Source: Symsagittifera roscoffensis (taxonomy: Eukaryota > Xenacoelomorpha > Acoela > Convolutidae). Taken from it: a DNA stretch of 64,000 nucleotides. The translations under genes and the position numbers were made by a program. Location of the stretch: NCBI RefSeq assembly GCF_963678635.1, contig NC_087067.1, positions 13,308,844 to 13,372,843 of the forward strand, written 5' to 3'. Below the pieces are notes generated by a model. That model was not told the origin of the DNA and did not search any database. It worked only from the letters and a program-made list of their open reading frames with translations. This document shows, in pieces, positions 1 through 11,640 of the stretch. How positions within the stretch are numbered: position 1 is the first letter of the stretch; the number at the start of each line of letters is the position of its first letter.

Positions 1-121
1 CCCGTAAGTTTTGGTTCAAGAGTCAGGGACATTATCTCTTGTGCTTTTGTAATCAGTCAGTCGGAGCCAAATCACGAATCACTTATGACCTGGGTTTCTG
101 GGATCTCAACAGCTTAAACTA

Positions 122-1264
122 CAGCCACTATCAAAATACCCTTATTCATTTCTAAATAGAAATAAACACGCCCCGTTTACAGGGGTCCTAAAATGTCTAA
201 AAAACGTGAACAACAAAAAACGAGGCTCGAGTACTCACCATTAGTTTCTATCGAACAGTGTACTTTTGATCCTTTTCAGTTGAATTAACCTAAAACTCGC
301 TTCACCTCAACATAAGTAGATTAAATGCACTCAAGTAATTGAAATCAGATAGTCACATCTGGACAACAACTCTGAAAGCAACTCCAGACACCATTAAGTA
401 CTATAATTTTATGTCAAGGAGTTTTGTGAAGTATCTCTCATGATAATGGTTCTCAAGTAGTTTTTCAGGACAACTGGGCCACTTCAGTGGGAAAATTTTT
501 TCAATCAAAATGGCTCTTGCTTGAGAGTGTGCACTTTTGTATCCACTTTTTGTGCTTCCTGTCAGAAACAAGACAACTCTACTTAAGTGCAATATTTACG
601 GACAATTCGATATTTTGAAAAAAATTAATCAAATCGAAAACAAATCAAGCTTCTTTCATATGACCGGCTAGCATATTTGTTTTTTTTTCAGTTGACATTT
701 TATACTTAGAAAAGTAAAATCCACTATCGAAAAAATAATGTAAAATCACGAAAAACATGATTGTGTTAGTTTTGAATACGAAATTTAATCATCCGATTAC
801 CCAGCGAAATAAAAATTTTACCTGATGATCATGTTTTCTCAACTTGCATTAATGTTATTCAAAGAAATAATTTTTTTTGAAATTTAAAGAGCTTTTAAGG
901 CAGATATTTATTCTCAAAAATTCGATATTTGAAATTTTTCAAAAATGAAACCCGTTGTTTTTTCTGTTACCTGCGTTGATGACTTTTATTACCCTAGTTT
1001 ATTAGTGTGGTCCATCAAAAAACACTGTCGTCTCTAGTAACAACACAGAATAACACTATTTGACTCAACAAGAATCAAACAAGAAAACGTGATCAAAAAA
1101 AACAAGTACCCTAGTTTTCAACTGTCGATTGGGTAATGTTTAAAAAATTGAAAAAACGTCACCGTTTCTTCTACCGTCAGTTTTTTAGGTCTGAAAACTT
1201 GTGGATACTTTCCTGACGCAAAGTTTGGCATCACCCGCTGTGTAGTTAATTTTTTCTTGATAAA
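122..1264. other. non-coding leader of BEL/Pao copy A
   Basis: This AT-rich stretch lies ahead of gag and is repeated almost unchanged at 4997-6149 in copy B. It has no credible protein; a 63-codon frame on the minus strand (401-592, again 5275-5466) is too short and low in information to call. It may hold LTR or leader sequence, but no TG..CA pair matching a second copy downstream could be found by eye. Confidence 0.4.
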
Positions 1265-2505
1265 ATGAGAAGACTCAATTTCAGCCAATGTTTACTAAAA
1301 TGGTATCAAGGTCAGGAAACATAGAAGGCTGATCCCCAAACTCTGCAAGCCGCAAAAAGAATCATAGTCGCATCAAGTCAACCTATTAACCCTGTTGCAA
1401 CTACGCAGATTGAACCTACAAGGACCACACCAAGATTGCCGCAGATCCATTTGCATAGCTTCAATGATCAATTTCGATCAACTGTCCATGACCACGAAAA
1501 GCTGTCTCCGATTCAGAAGTTCATGTTTTTCAAGAGTTGCATGAAGATCTATGCTCCTAAGCTCATTATGAACGGTAGAGAGCAACTACGATGTAGCCCC
1601 TCAAATGCTAGAGCAGAGATAAAAATAAACGATCGAGTCATCCTTCGTAAGACTTTGCCACGAGATAACGGATTCAGTGCAGTGAGAACGGACAAAGTGT
1701 CTCAATTTTGTCAGCTGCACACAATTCTCAGCTAGAGATCCCAATATTGGAGTGAACCAGAAGAACGCTATGTCTACCATGGTCGAAAGAAACTCAAAAT
1801 TCTAACAAAGACTGTTAACAATTTCATCCTTCTGCAAATGCTAGAGCAGAGATACAAAAACGATCGAGTCCTCCTTCGTAAGATTTTGCCACGAGATCAC
1901 GGATTCAGTGCAGTAAGAATGGACAAAGTGTCTCAATTTTGTCAGCTACACACAGTTCTCAGCTGGAGATCTCATTATTGGAGTGAGCCAGAAGAACGCT
2001 ATGTCTACCATGGTCGAAAGAAACTCAAAATTCTAACAAAGTCTGGTAACAATTTCATCCTTCTGCAAATGCTAGAGCAGAGATAAAAAACGATCGAGTC
2101 ATCCTTTGTAAGATTTTGCCACGAGTTCACAGATTCAGTGCAGTAAGAACGGACAAAGTGTCTCAGTTTTTTCAGCTACACTCAGTTCTCAATGAGAATT
2201 TGCAGTCGATCGAGGTACTCAGAAGGTCAGCAGAAAACTATTTGTTGTATTTCCTATACGATAATTTCGATGGGACTGAAGCTTTTGTTTTTGATCGATT
2301 CAAAGTGTTCTCAGACAAACAAATCAGGTCTTTAGAGGTGGTTGAAGGATCTCAACCCAAACCCCATAAACCTGAGCGTGAGCAGCAGATGTTCTTAACA
2401 GAAAAGAACCGATCTCATAAAAATGGATTCTCTTTACCACAGTGTAAAGTTCAAATCTGCCAAAAGCGACAAGCAAATGGCAGTGTTGAAAATACAGATC
2501 GATAA
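1265..2505 (+). pseudogene. BEL/Pao gag remnant, copy A
   Basis: Three to four frames must be joined to follow the protein. Near 1445-1545 it reads HSFNDQFRSTVHDHEKLSP followed by IQKFMFFKSC, the signature of the DUF1759/Pao gag domain family. Upstream, ATG 1265 opens MRRLNFSQ, but a TAG at 1321 breaks that frame; copy B keeps it open there. Downstream, a block with QFCQLHTVLSWRS is repeated in tandem, and then the frame at 2116-2505 continues with FQLHSVLNENLQSIEV. Gag would normally form the particle core of the element. Stops, frameshifts and the internal expansion make this copy non-functional. Family assignment is firm at the domain level; the exact clade is not. Confidence 0.7.
1602..2200 (+). 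repeat. 231-233-bp tandem repeat inside gag, copy A
   Basis: The word CAAATGCTAGAGCAGAGAT recurs at 1602, 1835 and 2066, giving periods of 233 and 231 bp. Units 1 and 2 are complete; unit 3 runs into the normal gag downstream. Each unit encodes the same peptide block. Copy B has one complete unit fewer (6462, 6695), so the number of units changed after or during duplication of the element. Confidence 0.85.
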
Positions 2506-2667
2506 AAACGTCAAAATAAAATTTGTGGCCAGCAAAAGGAAACACTTTAGTTATTCGTCTGCCAGTCACAGCATCCTTTAACATCGATGTTGAACAAATG
2601 TCGATAGAAGCATCATACAAGTCTTCACGGCAATCCTAGCCAACCCTCTCCTCATCTCGCAACGACA

Positions 2668-3039
2668 ATGGATGCTCTTGAAATCAACCGAACTGAAGCT
2701 ATCACAGTACTTTCAATGGCAATTGTCAATGTTCGATCTCATCACTGTCGAGTTCTTCACTTGAGGGCGCTCCATAAAAATTGTGCTCAGACGAACGTCG
2801 TCACCCTACAGGCCGTGCACCGGCTTGGCATCAAAGCAACAGGAGCTGGAGATCTCATAATTGGATTGGGCCAGAAGAAGGCTATTTCTACCAATGGTCG
2901 AAAGAATCTCAAAATTCTACCAAAGTCTGGTAACAATTTCAAATTTCTTGTGTGGTGTAGTAAAACATCACGAATCACGAGCATCCAAATACACAAATCG
3001 CAACCACAGACAAGCGAAAGGTCAGCAGCCACAATTTAG
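2668..3039 (+). pseudogene. BEL/Pao aspartic protease remnant, copy A
   Basis: The 123-codon frame reads AIVNVRSHHCRVLHLRALHK and then NCAQTNVVTLQAVHRLGIKA. This matches the layout of the retropepsin of BEL/Pao elements, where a hydrophobic LRALLD-type strand is followed by a QxNxVT loop and an xxLGI segment. The position expected to hold the catalytic Asp reads LHKNCAQ, so the active site is lost. The right half of the frame leaves the family and runs into a repeat-derived segment (2880-2940). The enzyme would have cleaved the Gag-Pol polyprotein. The call rests on this motif and on its place between gag and RT. Confidence 0.55.
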
Positions 3040-3880
3040 TAATTTCATTTTCCGACGAGCCCAACACAAATGATATCCTGCCTGGACAATCCGATTACAC
3101 TCATATTGTGAAGTCACAGATCGTCAAGGAGGGAACGATACCGCTAAACGATCCCTGGTTGGACCGTCTCAGCTGTCGCTGATATCATATCGACCAAAGA
3201 GTCACAGCACGAAGAAACTCGCCATGATATGGAATCAATTTTCATGACAGCCAGTCCACCCCGCTTGGCAGATTCTGGGGAAAAGAATATATCACTTCAT
3301 CTCCAGAATCCCAACACTCATCCAACGAGCTGGAGTGTATCCGACAATTCGATCAGAATACAACGTATGGCCCAGACGGACGAGCCATGGTGACATTGCA
3401 CAAAACAAATCACAAGGGATCTATGACGAAATCAACCATGAGTGGTTGCCCGATATTGGTCACTGAGCACGCAAAGCATTCCGCCAATTCATATCTGATT
3501 AAGGGAAGCTACGACAATATCGTGAAGCCAACGACTTATTGCTAGGGTTGATTGACTCTGGTCATATTGAGAAGGTGCCAGTATCAGATCAATTTGTGCC
3601 AGTTGTCCGAAGCAGCAGTCCTCTTCAGCATCTTTGTCCGGTTCAGGCAAAAACAACTTCAAAGACACAAATCTTTATCAACTCTACTGGAGAAATGAAG
3701 AAGAGGAATCAATGAGAAGTATCGCATGACTCGTGCCATCTACAGTATAGCTATCGCGCCATGCAAGTTTTGTCAGACACCGCCGACACAACTATAAGGA
3801 CGCCTAGATTGATGGTGCAGATACTGAGGAAAAAAAGCCATCAGAATGCGCCAGAGTCTCACGGAACCTGCTTAAAGTGA
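3040..3880 (+). pseudogene. BEL/Pao reverse transcriptase N-terminal remnant, copy A
   Basis: Frames must be switched several times. Around 3330-3400 the sequence reads LECIRQFDQNTTYGPDGRAM, and at 3530-3600 LLLGLIDSGHIEKVPVSDQF. These are the pre-RT and first RT segments typical of BEL/Pao pol (a DGR.V.L stretch, then a GH...VP stretch). From about 3660 a later RT piece appears (DTNLYQLYWRNEEEE, then YRMTRAIYSIAIAP), so the RT is internally shortened. No catalytic YxDD box and no RNase H or integrase follow. Confidence 0.6.
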
Positions 3881-3964
3881 TCAGAAAATGAACACAGTTT
3901 TATCACTCTTGGGGCCAATTGGAATCAAATTTCTGTTTGCTTCCAGTACAATTGTATAGATTAG

Positions 3965-4434
3965 TTGGAAAATTTGAAAACCACAGACATGCCTCAAGGC
4001 ACCGCAAACCTTATCAAGCCCGCAAAAATCTCCAGTAATGATTTTGAAGCATTTACAAATGTTGACGAAAAGGATAAAAATGTGGCCAAGTACAAAACCC
4101 CAGATGACAAGGAAAAAGAAACCTCTGGAAACCAGTTCCTGGTGCATTCCTGATGAAATGCCTAGATTTTTTCCAAGGATTGAAGCATTTAGAAGATAGT
4201 TTTCACGAGGTGACAGGTCACAATCCGGTCATCTCCCGACACATGAAAAGTGCTGAAAAAGACAACTTCGACAGTCGCATTCAACATGATTGCACCACCA
4301 CGACTAAACTTGAAACAGTGTCAAATTTTTGTTTTCAAGTTTCGAGGAAAAAATGGCCTAATTTGAACGAAGTTTTTCGACCACATCAATCAAAATTGAG
4401 AGCAAATTTGCTTCAAGAGATCATTTTAAGTTAA
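3965..4434 (+). other. two overlapping small ORFs of unknown function, copy A
   Basis: A 62-codon frame (3965-4153, hydrophilic, lysine-rich, MENLKTTDMPQGTANL at its start) ends in TGATG, where the next frame of 93 codons (4153-4434) begins. Both stay open in copy B (7890-8078 and 8078-8371). They lie where a BEL/Pao element would carry the end of pol or an envelope-like gene. No domain is recognised. They could be chance frames kept open because the duplication is recent. Confidence 0.3.
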
Positions 4435-4996
4435 AAAAAATTCATTATAAAAATCGTCAAGTATTGGGACTTATGTGTAAGTTATCGGAAAATTTGTTAT
4501 CATTTAACAAACTCTAAGTAAAATTACATGAAAATTGAGAAGTTTTACGGCTATTTTTTTTGAAGTAGACACAACTCCGAGTCAAAACATTCAGTTAATT
4601 GATACAGTTTTTCCACTAAGATATCTTGATTGTTTTCTTGAAATCAAGCAAATGTACAACTTCAGAAAAAAAAGAGCTTAATTTAAGACACACAACAAAT
4701 TGCATTATTTTCTCTCACCTAGAAATTGTTTCCGTTTAATGTCACGAAACAAAAACCAAATTATGGAAACACAATGAAAACAAAAATGAAAAAGAGAAAA
4801 TTGAGCAAAAATAAAACGGTTTTCAAACAAAATTACCCTGTCGCCACCATTCAAAATTCATATTTTGAGCAAAATGTTGTTCGATTTTATTGGAAAACAC
4901 TCAAATTGGGAGATAGTTGATCAATCAGAAACTAAAAATTTGTTAATTTTAAGTGTACAGAAAAAAAGTTGATTTTTTAAAAAAAATTATTGATGT
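4435..4996. other. AT-rich non-coding tail of copy A
   Basis: Very AT-rich sequence with many A and T runs and no credible gene; a 64-codon frame at 4726-4920 is lysine/asparagine-biased and not kept in copy B. It ends at the joint to copy B, where AAAAAAATTATTGATGT meets the start of the next unit. Confidence 0.4.
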
Positions 4997-6149
4997 CAGC
5001 CACTATCAAAATACCCTTATTCATTTCTAAATAGAAATAAACACACCCCGTTTACTGGGGTCCTCAAATGTCTAAAAAACGTGAACACCAAAAACGAGGC
5101 TCGAGTACTCACCATTAGTTTCTATCGAACAGTGTACTTTTGATCCTTTTCAGTTGAATTAACCTAAAACTCGCTTCACCTCAACATAAGTAGATTAAAT
5201 GCACTCAAGTAATTGAAATCAGATACTCACATCTGGTCAACAACTCTGAAAGCAACTCCAGACACCATTAAGTACTATAATTTTATGTCAAGGAGTTTTG
5301 TGAAGTATGTCTCATGATAATGGTTCTCAAGTAGTTTTTCAGGACAACTGGGCCACTTCAGTGGGAAATGTTTTTCAATCAGAATGGCTCTTGCTCGAGA
5401 GTGTGCACTTTTGTTTCCACTTTTTGTGCTTGCTGTCAGGAACAAGACAACTCTACTCAAGTGCAATATTTACGGAAAATTCGATATTTTGAAAAAAATC
5501 AATCGATTCAAAAATAAATCAAGCTTCTTTTATATGACCGGCTAGCACATTTGTTTTTTTTTCAGTTGACATTTTTTAATTAGGAAAGTAAAATCCACTA
5601 TCGAAAAACTAATGTAAAATCACGAAAAACATGATTGTGTTAATTTTGAAAACGAAATTTAATCATCCGATTACCCAGCGAAATAAAATTTTTACCTGAT
5701 GATCATGTTTTCTCGACTTGCCTTAATGTTATTCAAGGAGGGTAGAAATATATTTTTTTGAAATTTAAAGAGCTTTTAAGGCAGATATTTATTCTCAAAA
5801 ATTCGATATTTGAAATTTTTTTAAAAAATGAAACCCGTTGTTTTTTCTGTTACCTGCGTTGATGACTTTTATTGCCCTAGTTTATTAGTGTGATCCATCA
5901 AAAAACACTGTCGTCTCTAGTAACAGCACAGAATAACACTATTTGACTCAACAAGAATCAAACAAGAAAACGTGATCAAACAAAAACAAGTACCCTAGTT
6001 TTCAACTGTCGATTGGGTAATGTTTAAAAAATTGAAAAAACGTCACCGTTTCTTCTACAGTCAGTTTTTTTAGGTCTGAAAATTTGTGGATACTTTCCTG
6101 ACGCAAAGTTTGGCATCACCCGCTGTGTAGTTAATTTTTTCTTGATAAA

Positions 6150-7129
6150 ATGAGAAGACTCAATTTCAGCCAATGTTTACTAAAATGGTATCAAGGTCAG
6201 GAAACACAGAACGCTAATCCCCAAACTCTGCAAGCCGCAAAAAGAATCATAGTCGCATCAAGTCAACCTATTAACCCTGTTGCAACAACGCAGATTGAAC
6301 CTACAAGGACCACACCAAGATTGCCGCAGATCCATTTGCATAGCTTCAATGATCAATTTCGATCAACTGTCCATGACAACGAAAAGCTACACAGAGTTGC
6401 ATGAAGATCTATGCTCCTAAACTCATTATGAACGGTAGAGAGCAACTACGATGTAGCCCCTCAAATGCTAGAGCAGAGATAAAAATAAACGATCGATTCA
6501 TCCTTCGTAAGACTTTGCCACGAGATAACGGATTCAGTGCAGTAAGAACGGACGAAGTGTCTCAATTTTGTCAGTTGCACACAGTTCTCAGCTGGAGATC
6601 TCAATATTGGAGTGAGCCAGAAGAACGCTATGTCTACCATGGTCGAAAGAAACTCAAAATTCTAACAAAGTCTGGTAACAATTTCATCCTTCTGCAAATG
6701 CTAGAGCAGAGATAAAAAAACGATCGAGTCATCCTTCGTAAGGTTTTGCCACGAGTTCACAGATTCAGTGCAGTAAGAACGGACAAAGTGTCTCAGTTTT
6801 GTCAGCTACACTCAGTTCTCAATGAGAATTTGCAGTCGATCGAGGTACTCAGAAGGTCAGTAGAAAACTATTTGTTGTATTTCCTCTACGATAATTTCGA
6901 TGGGACTGAAGCTCTTGTTTTTGATCGATTCAAAGTGTTCTCAGACAAACGAATCAGGTCCTTAGAGGTGGTTGAAGGATCTCAACCCAAACCCCATAAA
7001 CCTGAGCGTGAGCAGCAGATGTTCTTAACAGAAAAGAACCGATCTCATAAAAATGGGTTCTCTTTACCACAGGGTAAAGTTCAAATCTGCCAAAAGCGAC
7101 AAGCAAATGGCAGTGTTGAAAATCGATAA
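6150..7129 (+). pseudogene. BEL/Pao gag remnant, copy B
   Basis: ATG 6150 opens an 84-codon frame (MRRLNFSQCLLKWYQGQETQ) that reaches HSFNDQFRSTVHDNEKL, the DUF1759/Pao gag signature. It is then shortened: about 33 bp of the domain seen in copy A (LSPIQKFMFFKS) is deleted. The frame shifts at about 6400 and continues as 6401-6715 and 6746-7129, the latter with FCQLHSVLNENLQSIEV. The start is cleaner than in copy A, since the TAG at 1321 of copy A reads CAG here, so copy B preserves the older state at that codon. It cannot make a full-length Gag. Confidence 0.7.
6462..6835 (+). repeat. 233-bp tandem repeat inside gag, copy B
   Basis: CAAATGCTAGAGCAGAGAT occurs at 6462 and 6695 (period 233). 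One complete unit is followed by a partial one, against two complete and one partial in copy A. A further detached fragment of the same unit sits near 7545-7585, at the deletion joint of this copy. Confidence 0.8.
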
Positions 7130-7291
7130 AAACGTCAAAATAAAATTTGTGGCCGGCAAAAGGAAACGCTTTAGTTGTTCGTCTGCCAGTCACAGCATCC
7201 TTTAACATCGCTGTTGAACAAATGTCGATAGAAGCATCATACAAGTCTTCACGGCAGTCCTAGCCAACCCACTCCTCATCTCGCAACGACA

Positions 7292-7800
7292 ATGGATGCC
7301 CTCGAAATCAACCGAACTGAAGCTATCACAGTACTTTCAATGGCAAATGTCAATGTTCGATCTCATCACTGTCGAGTTCTTCACTTGAGGGCGCTCCATA
7401 AAAATTGTGCTCAGACAAACGTCGTCACCCTACAGGCCGTGCATAATCTCATAATTGGAGTGAGCCAGACGAAGGCTATGTCTACCAATGGTCGAAAGAA
7501 TCTCAAAATTCTAACAAAGTCTGGTAACAATTTCATCCTTCTGCAAATGCTAGAGCAGAGATAAAAAACGATCGAGTCATCCTTCAAAGACACAAATCTT
7601 TATCAACTCTACTGGAGAATTGAAGAAGAGGAATCAATGAGAAGTATCGCATGACTCGCGCCATCTACAGTATAGCTATCGCGCCATGCAAGTTTTGTCA
7701 GACACCGCCGACACAACTATAAGGACGCCTAGATTGATGGTGCAGATACTGAGGAAAAAAAGCCATCAGAATGCGCCAGAGTCTCACGGAACCTGCTTAA
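7292..7800 (+). pseudogene. BEL/Pao protease and late RT fragments fused by deletion, copy B
   Basis: The frame at 7292-7564 repeats the protease segment of copy A (NVRSHHCRVLHLRALHKNCA). It then jumps through a gag repeat fragment (ending LLQMLEQR) into the late RT segment that begins AAAGACACAAATCTTTATCA at about 7587. The pre-RT and first RT motifs of copy A are absent. The product would be a chimeric, non-functional peptide. The region from 7670 to 7800 keeps the YSIAIAP-type RT strand in broken frames. Confidence 0.55.
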
Positions 7801-7889
7801 AGTGATCAGAAAATGAACACAGTTTTATCACTCTTGGGGCCAATTGGAATCAAATTTCTGTTTGCTTCCAGTACAATTGTATAGATTAG

Positions 7890-8371
7890 TTGGAAAATTT
7901 GAAAACCACAGACATGCCTCAAGGCACCGCAAACCTTATCAAGCCCGCAAAAATCTCCAGTAATGATTTTGAAGCATTTACAAATGTTGACGAAAAGGAT
8001 AAAAATGTGGCCAAGTACAAAGCCCCAGATGACAAGGAAAAAGAAACCTCTGGAAACCAGTTCCTGGTGCATTCCTGATGAAATGCCTAGATTTTTTCCA
8101 AGGATTGAAGCATTTAGAAGATAGTTTTCACGAGGTGACAGGTCACAATCCGGTCATCTCCCGACACATGAAAAGTGCTGAAAAAGACAACTTTGACAGT
8201 CGCATTCAACATGATTGCACCACCACGACTAAACTTGAAACAGTGTCAAATTTTTGTTTTCAAGTTTCGAGGTCAATGTCACCCAAAAAATGGCCTAATT
8301 TGTACGAAGTTTTTCGACCACATCAATCAAAATTGAGAGCAAATTTGCTTCAAGAGATCATTTTAAGTTAA
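7890..8371 (+). other. two overlapping small ORFs of unknown function, copy B
   Basis: These are counterparts of the pair at 3965-4434, with the same TGATG overlap at 8076-8080. The first differs at one residue (T to A). The second gains four residues (SMSP) from a 12-bp in-frame insertion relative to copy A. No domain is recognised. In-frame indels could mean coding constraint, but with two copies this may be chance. Confidence 0.3.
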
Positions 8372-9807
8372 AGAAAAATCATTATAAAAATCGTCAAGTA
8401 TTGGGACTTATGTGTAAGTTATCGGAAAATTTGTTATCATTTGATAAACTCTAAGTAAAATTACATGAAACTTGAGAAATTTTACGGCTATTTTTTTTGA
8501 AGTAGACACAACTCCGAGTCAAAACATTTAGTTAATTGATACAGTTTTTCCACTAAGATATCTTTATTGTTTTCTTGAAATCAAGCAAATGTACAACTTC
8601 AAAAAAAAAGAGCTTAATTTAAGACACACAACAAATTGCATTATTTTCTCTCACCTAGAAATTGTTTTCATTTAATGTAACGAATCAAAAACCAAATTAT
8701 GGAAACACAATGAAAACAAACAATGAAAAAGAGAAAATTAGGCAAAATTAAAACGGTTTTCAAATAAAATTACCCTGTCGCCACCATTCAAAATTCATAT
8801 TTTGAGCAGAATGTTGTTCAATTTTATTGGAAAACACTCAAATTGGGAGATAGTAGATCAATCAGAAACTAAAAATGTGTTAATTTTAGGTGTACAGAAA
8901 AAAGTTGATTTTTTTAAAAATTATTTGTGAATTTTGAGAAATTTTATTTTGATTTTAGGTTATGAAAAATAGTCTAAGAAAGAATCGAAAGTCGAAACTC
9001 TCAAGTATAGACATCGTAATATTTTTATCGGGTGTTTGTTTTATCATTTTGTTATATGAGTTAAGTGAAACGATGGAAAATTGAAAGTTTTCTAGCAGAT
9101 TTCCTTTAAAACTGATTTGGAGAAGAAATTGATCGGTTATTTGATACAATTTTTCCATTAAATTGACTTTTTAGTGATAAATTTTTTGATAAATGTTTAT
9201 GTTGGAGCAAATTAGATGAAGCAATAGCCAAAAATTTGCGTTCAACTCATTTTTCATTAGTATTGTCAAAGAAAAACTACTTTAAAGCTCTGCTGTAGAA
9301 ATCGTTTTCAGAAAAAACAAGACTCTTTGAGGCCTAAAACTGATGAACGGTTAAACAACTTCAGATTATTAGAAGATTCGATACATCCATCAGTTTTGAT
9401 AAGAAACAGATACACTTTTTGAAATTTGACATAGAAATTTTCTCCAAACCTGTTTCATATACGAACTTATTCAGTTTCAGTTAGGTTTCAGGATAGTTTC
9501 AGGTAGAAAGACTACTATTTTGAAGAAGATGACTTTCTAATAAAATAGTTTTTAAGTCAAGTTATACCAAATCCTATGTTGTTTCAAAGTTTTCTTCAAC
9601 AATTTTCAATTTTTTCGATAAAAAGTCCAAGTTTTTGCGCATCTTACCCTTGACTTACCATGAACCGAAAGTTATAAGATCTTCATTGCACAATATACAC
9701 TCAATACTCACCAAAAACATAACGCGCGCCCAGGTTTCTGCTAAAAAAAACTAAAAACCAAAAAGTATCGTTTTTCTTACCATTCTCTTACCATTGAAAC
9801 CTCACCA
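8372..9807. other. AT-rich stretch without a recognisable gene
   Basis: The left part, to about 8930, is the tail of BEL/Pao copy B. The rest is AT-rich single-copy-looking sequence with short frames only (for example 8955-9158 minus) that show no domain. No promoter, RNA gene or terminator could be supported. Confidence 0.4.
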
Positions 9808-9930
9808 TTCCCTATCTTAAAACATTAGGAAACCAATTCCCTATTTTAATACATGGGAAATCTTTTCCCTGAGTTAATACATAGCCAACGGTCACGGGAA
9901 CCTATATCCTCTCTTGAACCATGAGGGACC
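9808..9930. repeat. four short imperfect palindromic repeats
   Basis: Units near 9808, 9837, 9865 and 9906 follow the plan TTCCCT, five to seven bases, TTAA, A/C, ACAT, GGGAAA, so each is an imperfect inverted repeat. The spacing is 28-29 bp for the first three and then 41 bp. The block sits at the end of the inverted gag fragment that starts to its right. Confidence 0.5.
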
Positions 9931-11045
9931 CCCGGCACCCCCTATTCGCCACCAACACATACTACTCACAGCCATATTGGATGTCGCTCTCGGCAGTATT
10001 GAGTTTACCACTGTGGTAAAAAGATTCCATTCTTATGAGATCGGTTTTCTTCTGCTAAGATCATCTGCTGCTCACGCTCAGGTTTATGGGGTCAAGAACA
10101 ATTTCCTTGAACTACTCTTAAGGACCTGATTCGTTTGTCTAAGTACACTTTGAGTCGATCGCAATTAAGAGCTTCAGTCCCATCGTTAGCAGTTTCCCAT
10201 GCCTTATGAGAATCAGGTTCAAGATTCTCGAAGAGGAAAAATGGTTTTCTACTGTAGGGTTTCCTACTGACCTTCCCAATACCTCAGTCGACAGCGAATT
10301 CTCATTGAGAACTGAGTGTAGCTGACAAAGAAACTTTGTCCGTCTTAACTGCAGTGAATCCGTGAACTCGTTACAATATCTTTCAAAGGACAATTTGAAA
10401 CGCTTCATCCTAATTGCTATTTATTCACGATGAGCTCAGAAGCATGGCTCATCAAGTAATTCTTGAGATACATCAGTTTCTGAATCGTTGATGGACTGTT
10501 GATCGAAACTGATCAAGGAATGTACTGAAAGTGCTCGATCTGTGCCACTGAAGATATGTATTTTGATCTGCGACAATCTTGGTGTGATCCTTGTAGGTTA
10601 AGTTTGCGTAATTGCAACAGGGTTGAAATATTGACTTGATGCGGCTATCAATCTTTTTGCGCCTTGTAGAGTTTGACGAGCAGCCTTCTGTGTTTCCTGA
10701 CATTGATCGAATACGTGACCGTATTCTGCATCATCGGTGATAGCTTCAAGCAGCTCGTCATCACCAATTGAGGGTTGAGCCACGCAATGCTCCAGCTCGG
10801 TTGTGCCATCGTCCAACTCAACATGATTACAATTGAGGCTAGCAGAAATGTCGTTGACTTGAGAAATTTGCCGTTTCGGAACTTGGAGAGAGTTTCTTTG
10901 AGCTCGTTTAAGCTTCTCCATTTCTGATGGAGTTCGACTTTCTTTAGTAGCCTCAACTAATGTGCTTAGTGCCCTTGGCTAAAGGTTTTCAGTAGCCAAC
11001 TGTATGTTTATCATTGGTGTCAGCTCACTAGACAAAGCTTTCAAA
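9914..11045 (-). pseudogene. BEL/Pao gag remnant, inverted third copy (C)
   Basis: Read on the minus strand, this aligns with the gag of copies A and B. Its path is LKRAQRNSLQVPKRQISQ (near 10915), ETQKAARQTLQGAKRLIAAS (about 10680), FLDQFRSTVHQ (about 10500), QLHSVLNENSLSTEVL (about 10320) and, near 10060, KPEREQQM. The opposite orientation and the greater divergence show a separate insertion rather than part of the tandem pair. It keeps more of the N-terminal gag than A or B: a 107-codon frame at 10598-10921 and its overlap at 10648-10956. Frameshifts and stops break it, and nothing of pol follows to the left. Confidence 0.65.
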
Positions 11046-11640
11046 GCCCTACCCAGGAAGACTCAGTAAACGAATAGAATATTCTGCTATTCTGTTCAAG
11101 GAAATCCCCATCAAAAACTCGAACAAAATTTTCCTGTAAACGGGCACGGCGGAATAAAAACTCAGCTGATTTTGTGACACGAAGTCATCAACAACAGCTT
11201 GAATTCCCACCTCACGATTTATTTCAAAAAGTGTACCCCTGAAACTCTTGTTCAGATCTTTACAAAATTTCGTCCTCGAATCAAAATTAATCAAGTACAA
11301 CCAGCGAATAGAAACACCCAAATTTGTTTCTAAGCTAAGTTCTACAAGAATACATGTTGTAGATCTTTGAAGGTTTAATCTTCCTCTGCCACTGAAAACG
11401 AACGCGCTGATAACAGAAGAAATCCTGCCTGTGCACCCCTACGAAACCAATGAAATTTTCACACTATCGATGATTTGTTACAATAATAACAATTTGAGGC
11501 AGCTGGCGAAAAAAAATTTGATCTTTAATGACAAAACGGAAAAAAATCAAAAGGACAAGTGAAAGAAGAGAGAAGAGAACGAAAGAAAGACTAAACAAAT
11601 TCGAGCACGAAAATAACATAGAAAATAGGGTAAAGTAATT
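11046..11640. other. region between the inverted gag and the LINE; no assigned gene
   Basis: A 90-codon frame on the minus strand (11049-11321) may be the N-terminal part of the inverted gag, but no family is recognised in it. From 11340 to 11640 the sequence is AT-rich with purine-rich runs near 11550-11600. No gene is seen. Confidence 0.3.

Larger units (their letters stand above)
122..4996 (+). mobile_element. BEL/Pao-type retroelement, degenerate, tandem copy A
   Basis: This is the first of two head-to-tail copies of about 4.9 kb. The joint is visible because the sequence starting CAGCCACTATCAAAATACC at 122 restarts at 4997. Coding remnants run in BEL/Pao order on the plus strand: gag (1265-2505), aspartic protease (from 2668) and the start of RT (about 3040-3880). 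No integrase and no clear LTR pair were found. Copy A keeps about 900 bp around 2830-3650 that copy B lacks. Bases 1-121, to the left, show nothing recognisable. Confidence 0.7.
4997..8930 (+). mobile_element. BEL/Pao-type retroelement, degenerate, tandem copy B
   Basis: This is the second head-to-tail copy, about 95% like copy A by eye. It starts with the same sequence as position 122 and is about 0.95 kb shorter. The missing part corresponds to roughly 2825-3655 of copy A plus one gag repeat unit. At the deletion point (near 7540-7590) a piece of the gag tandem repeat (CAAATGCTAGAGCAGAG) is joined to the late RT segment. The deletion therefore looks like recombination between repeat units. 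Confidence 0.7.

Noticed and set aside
3881-4147. 88-codon minus-strand frame with a hydrophobic stretch, repeated at 7806-8072
   Set aside because: It is conserved only because the whole region is duplicated; the opposite strand is the retroelement coding strand.
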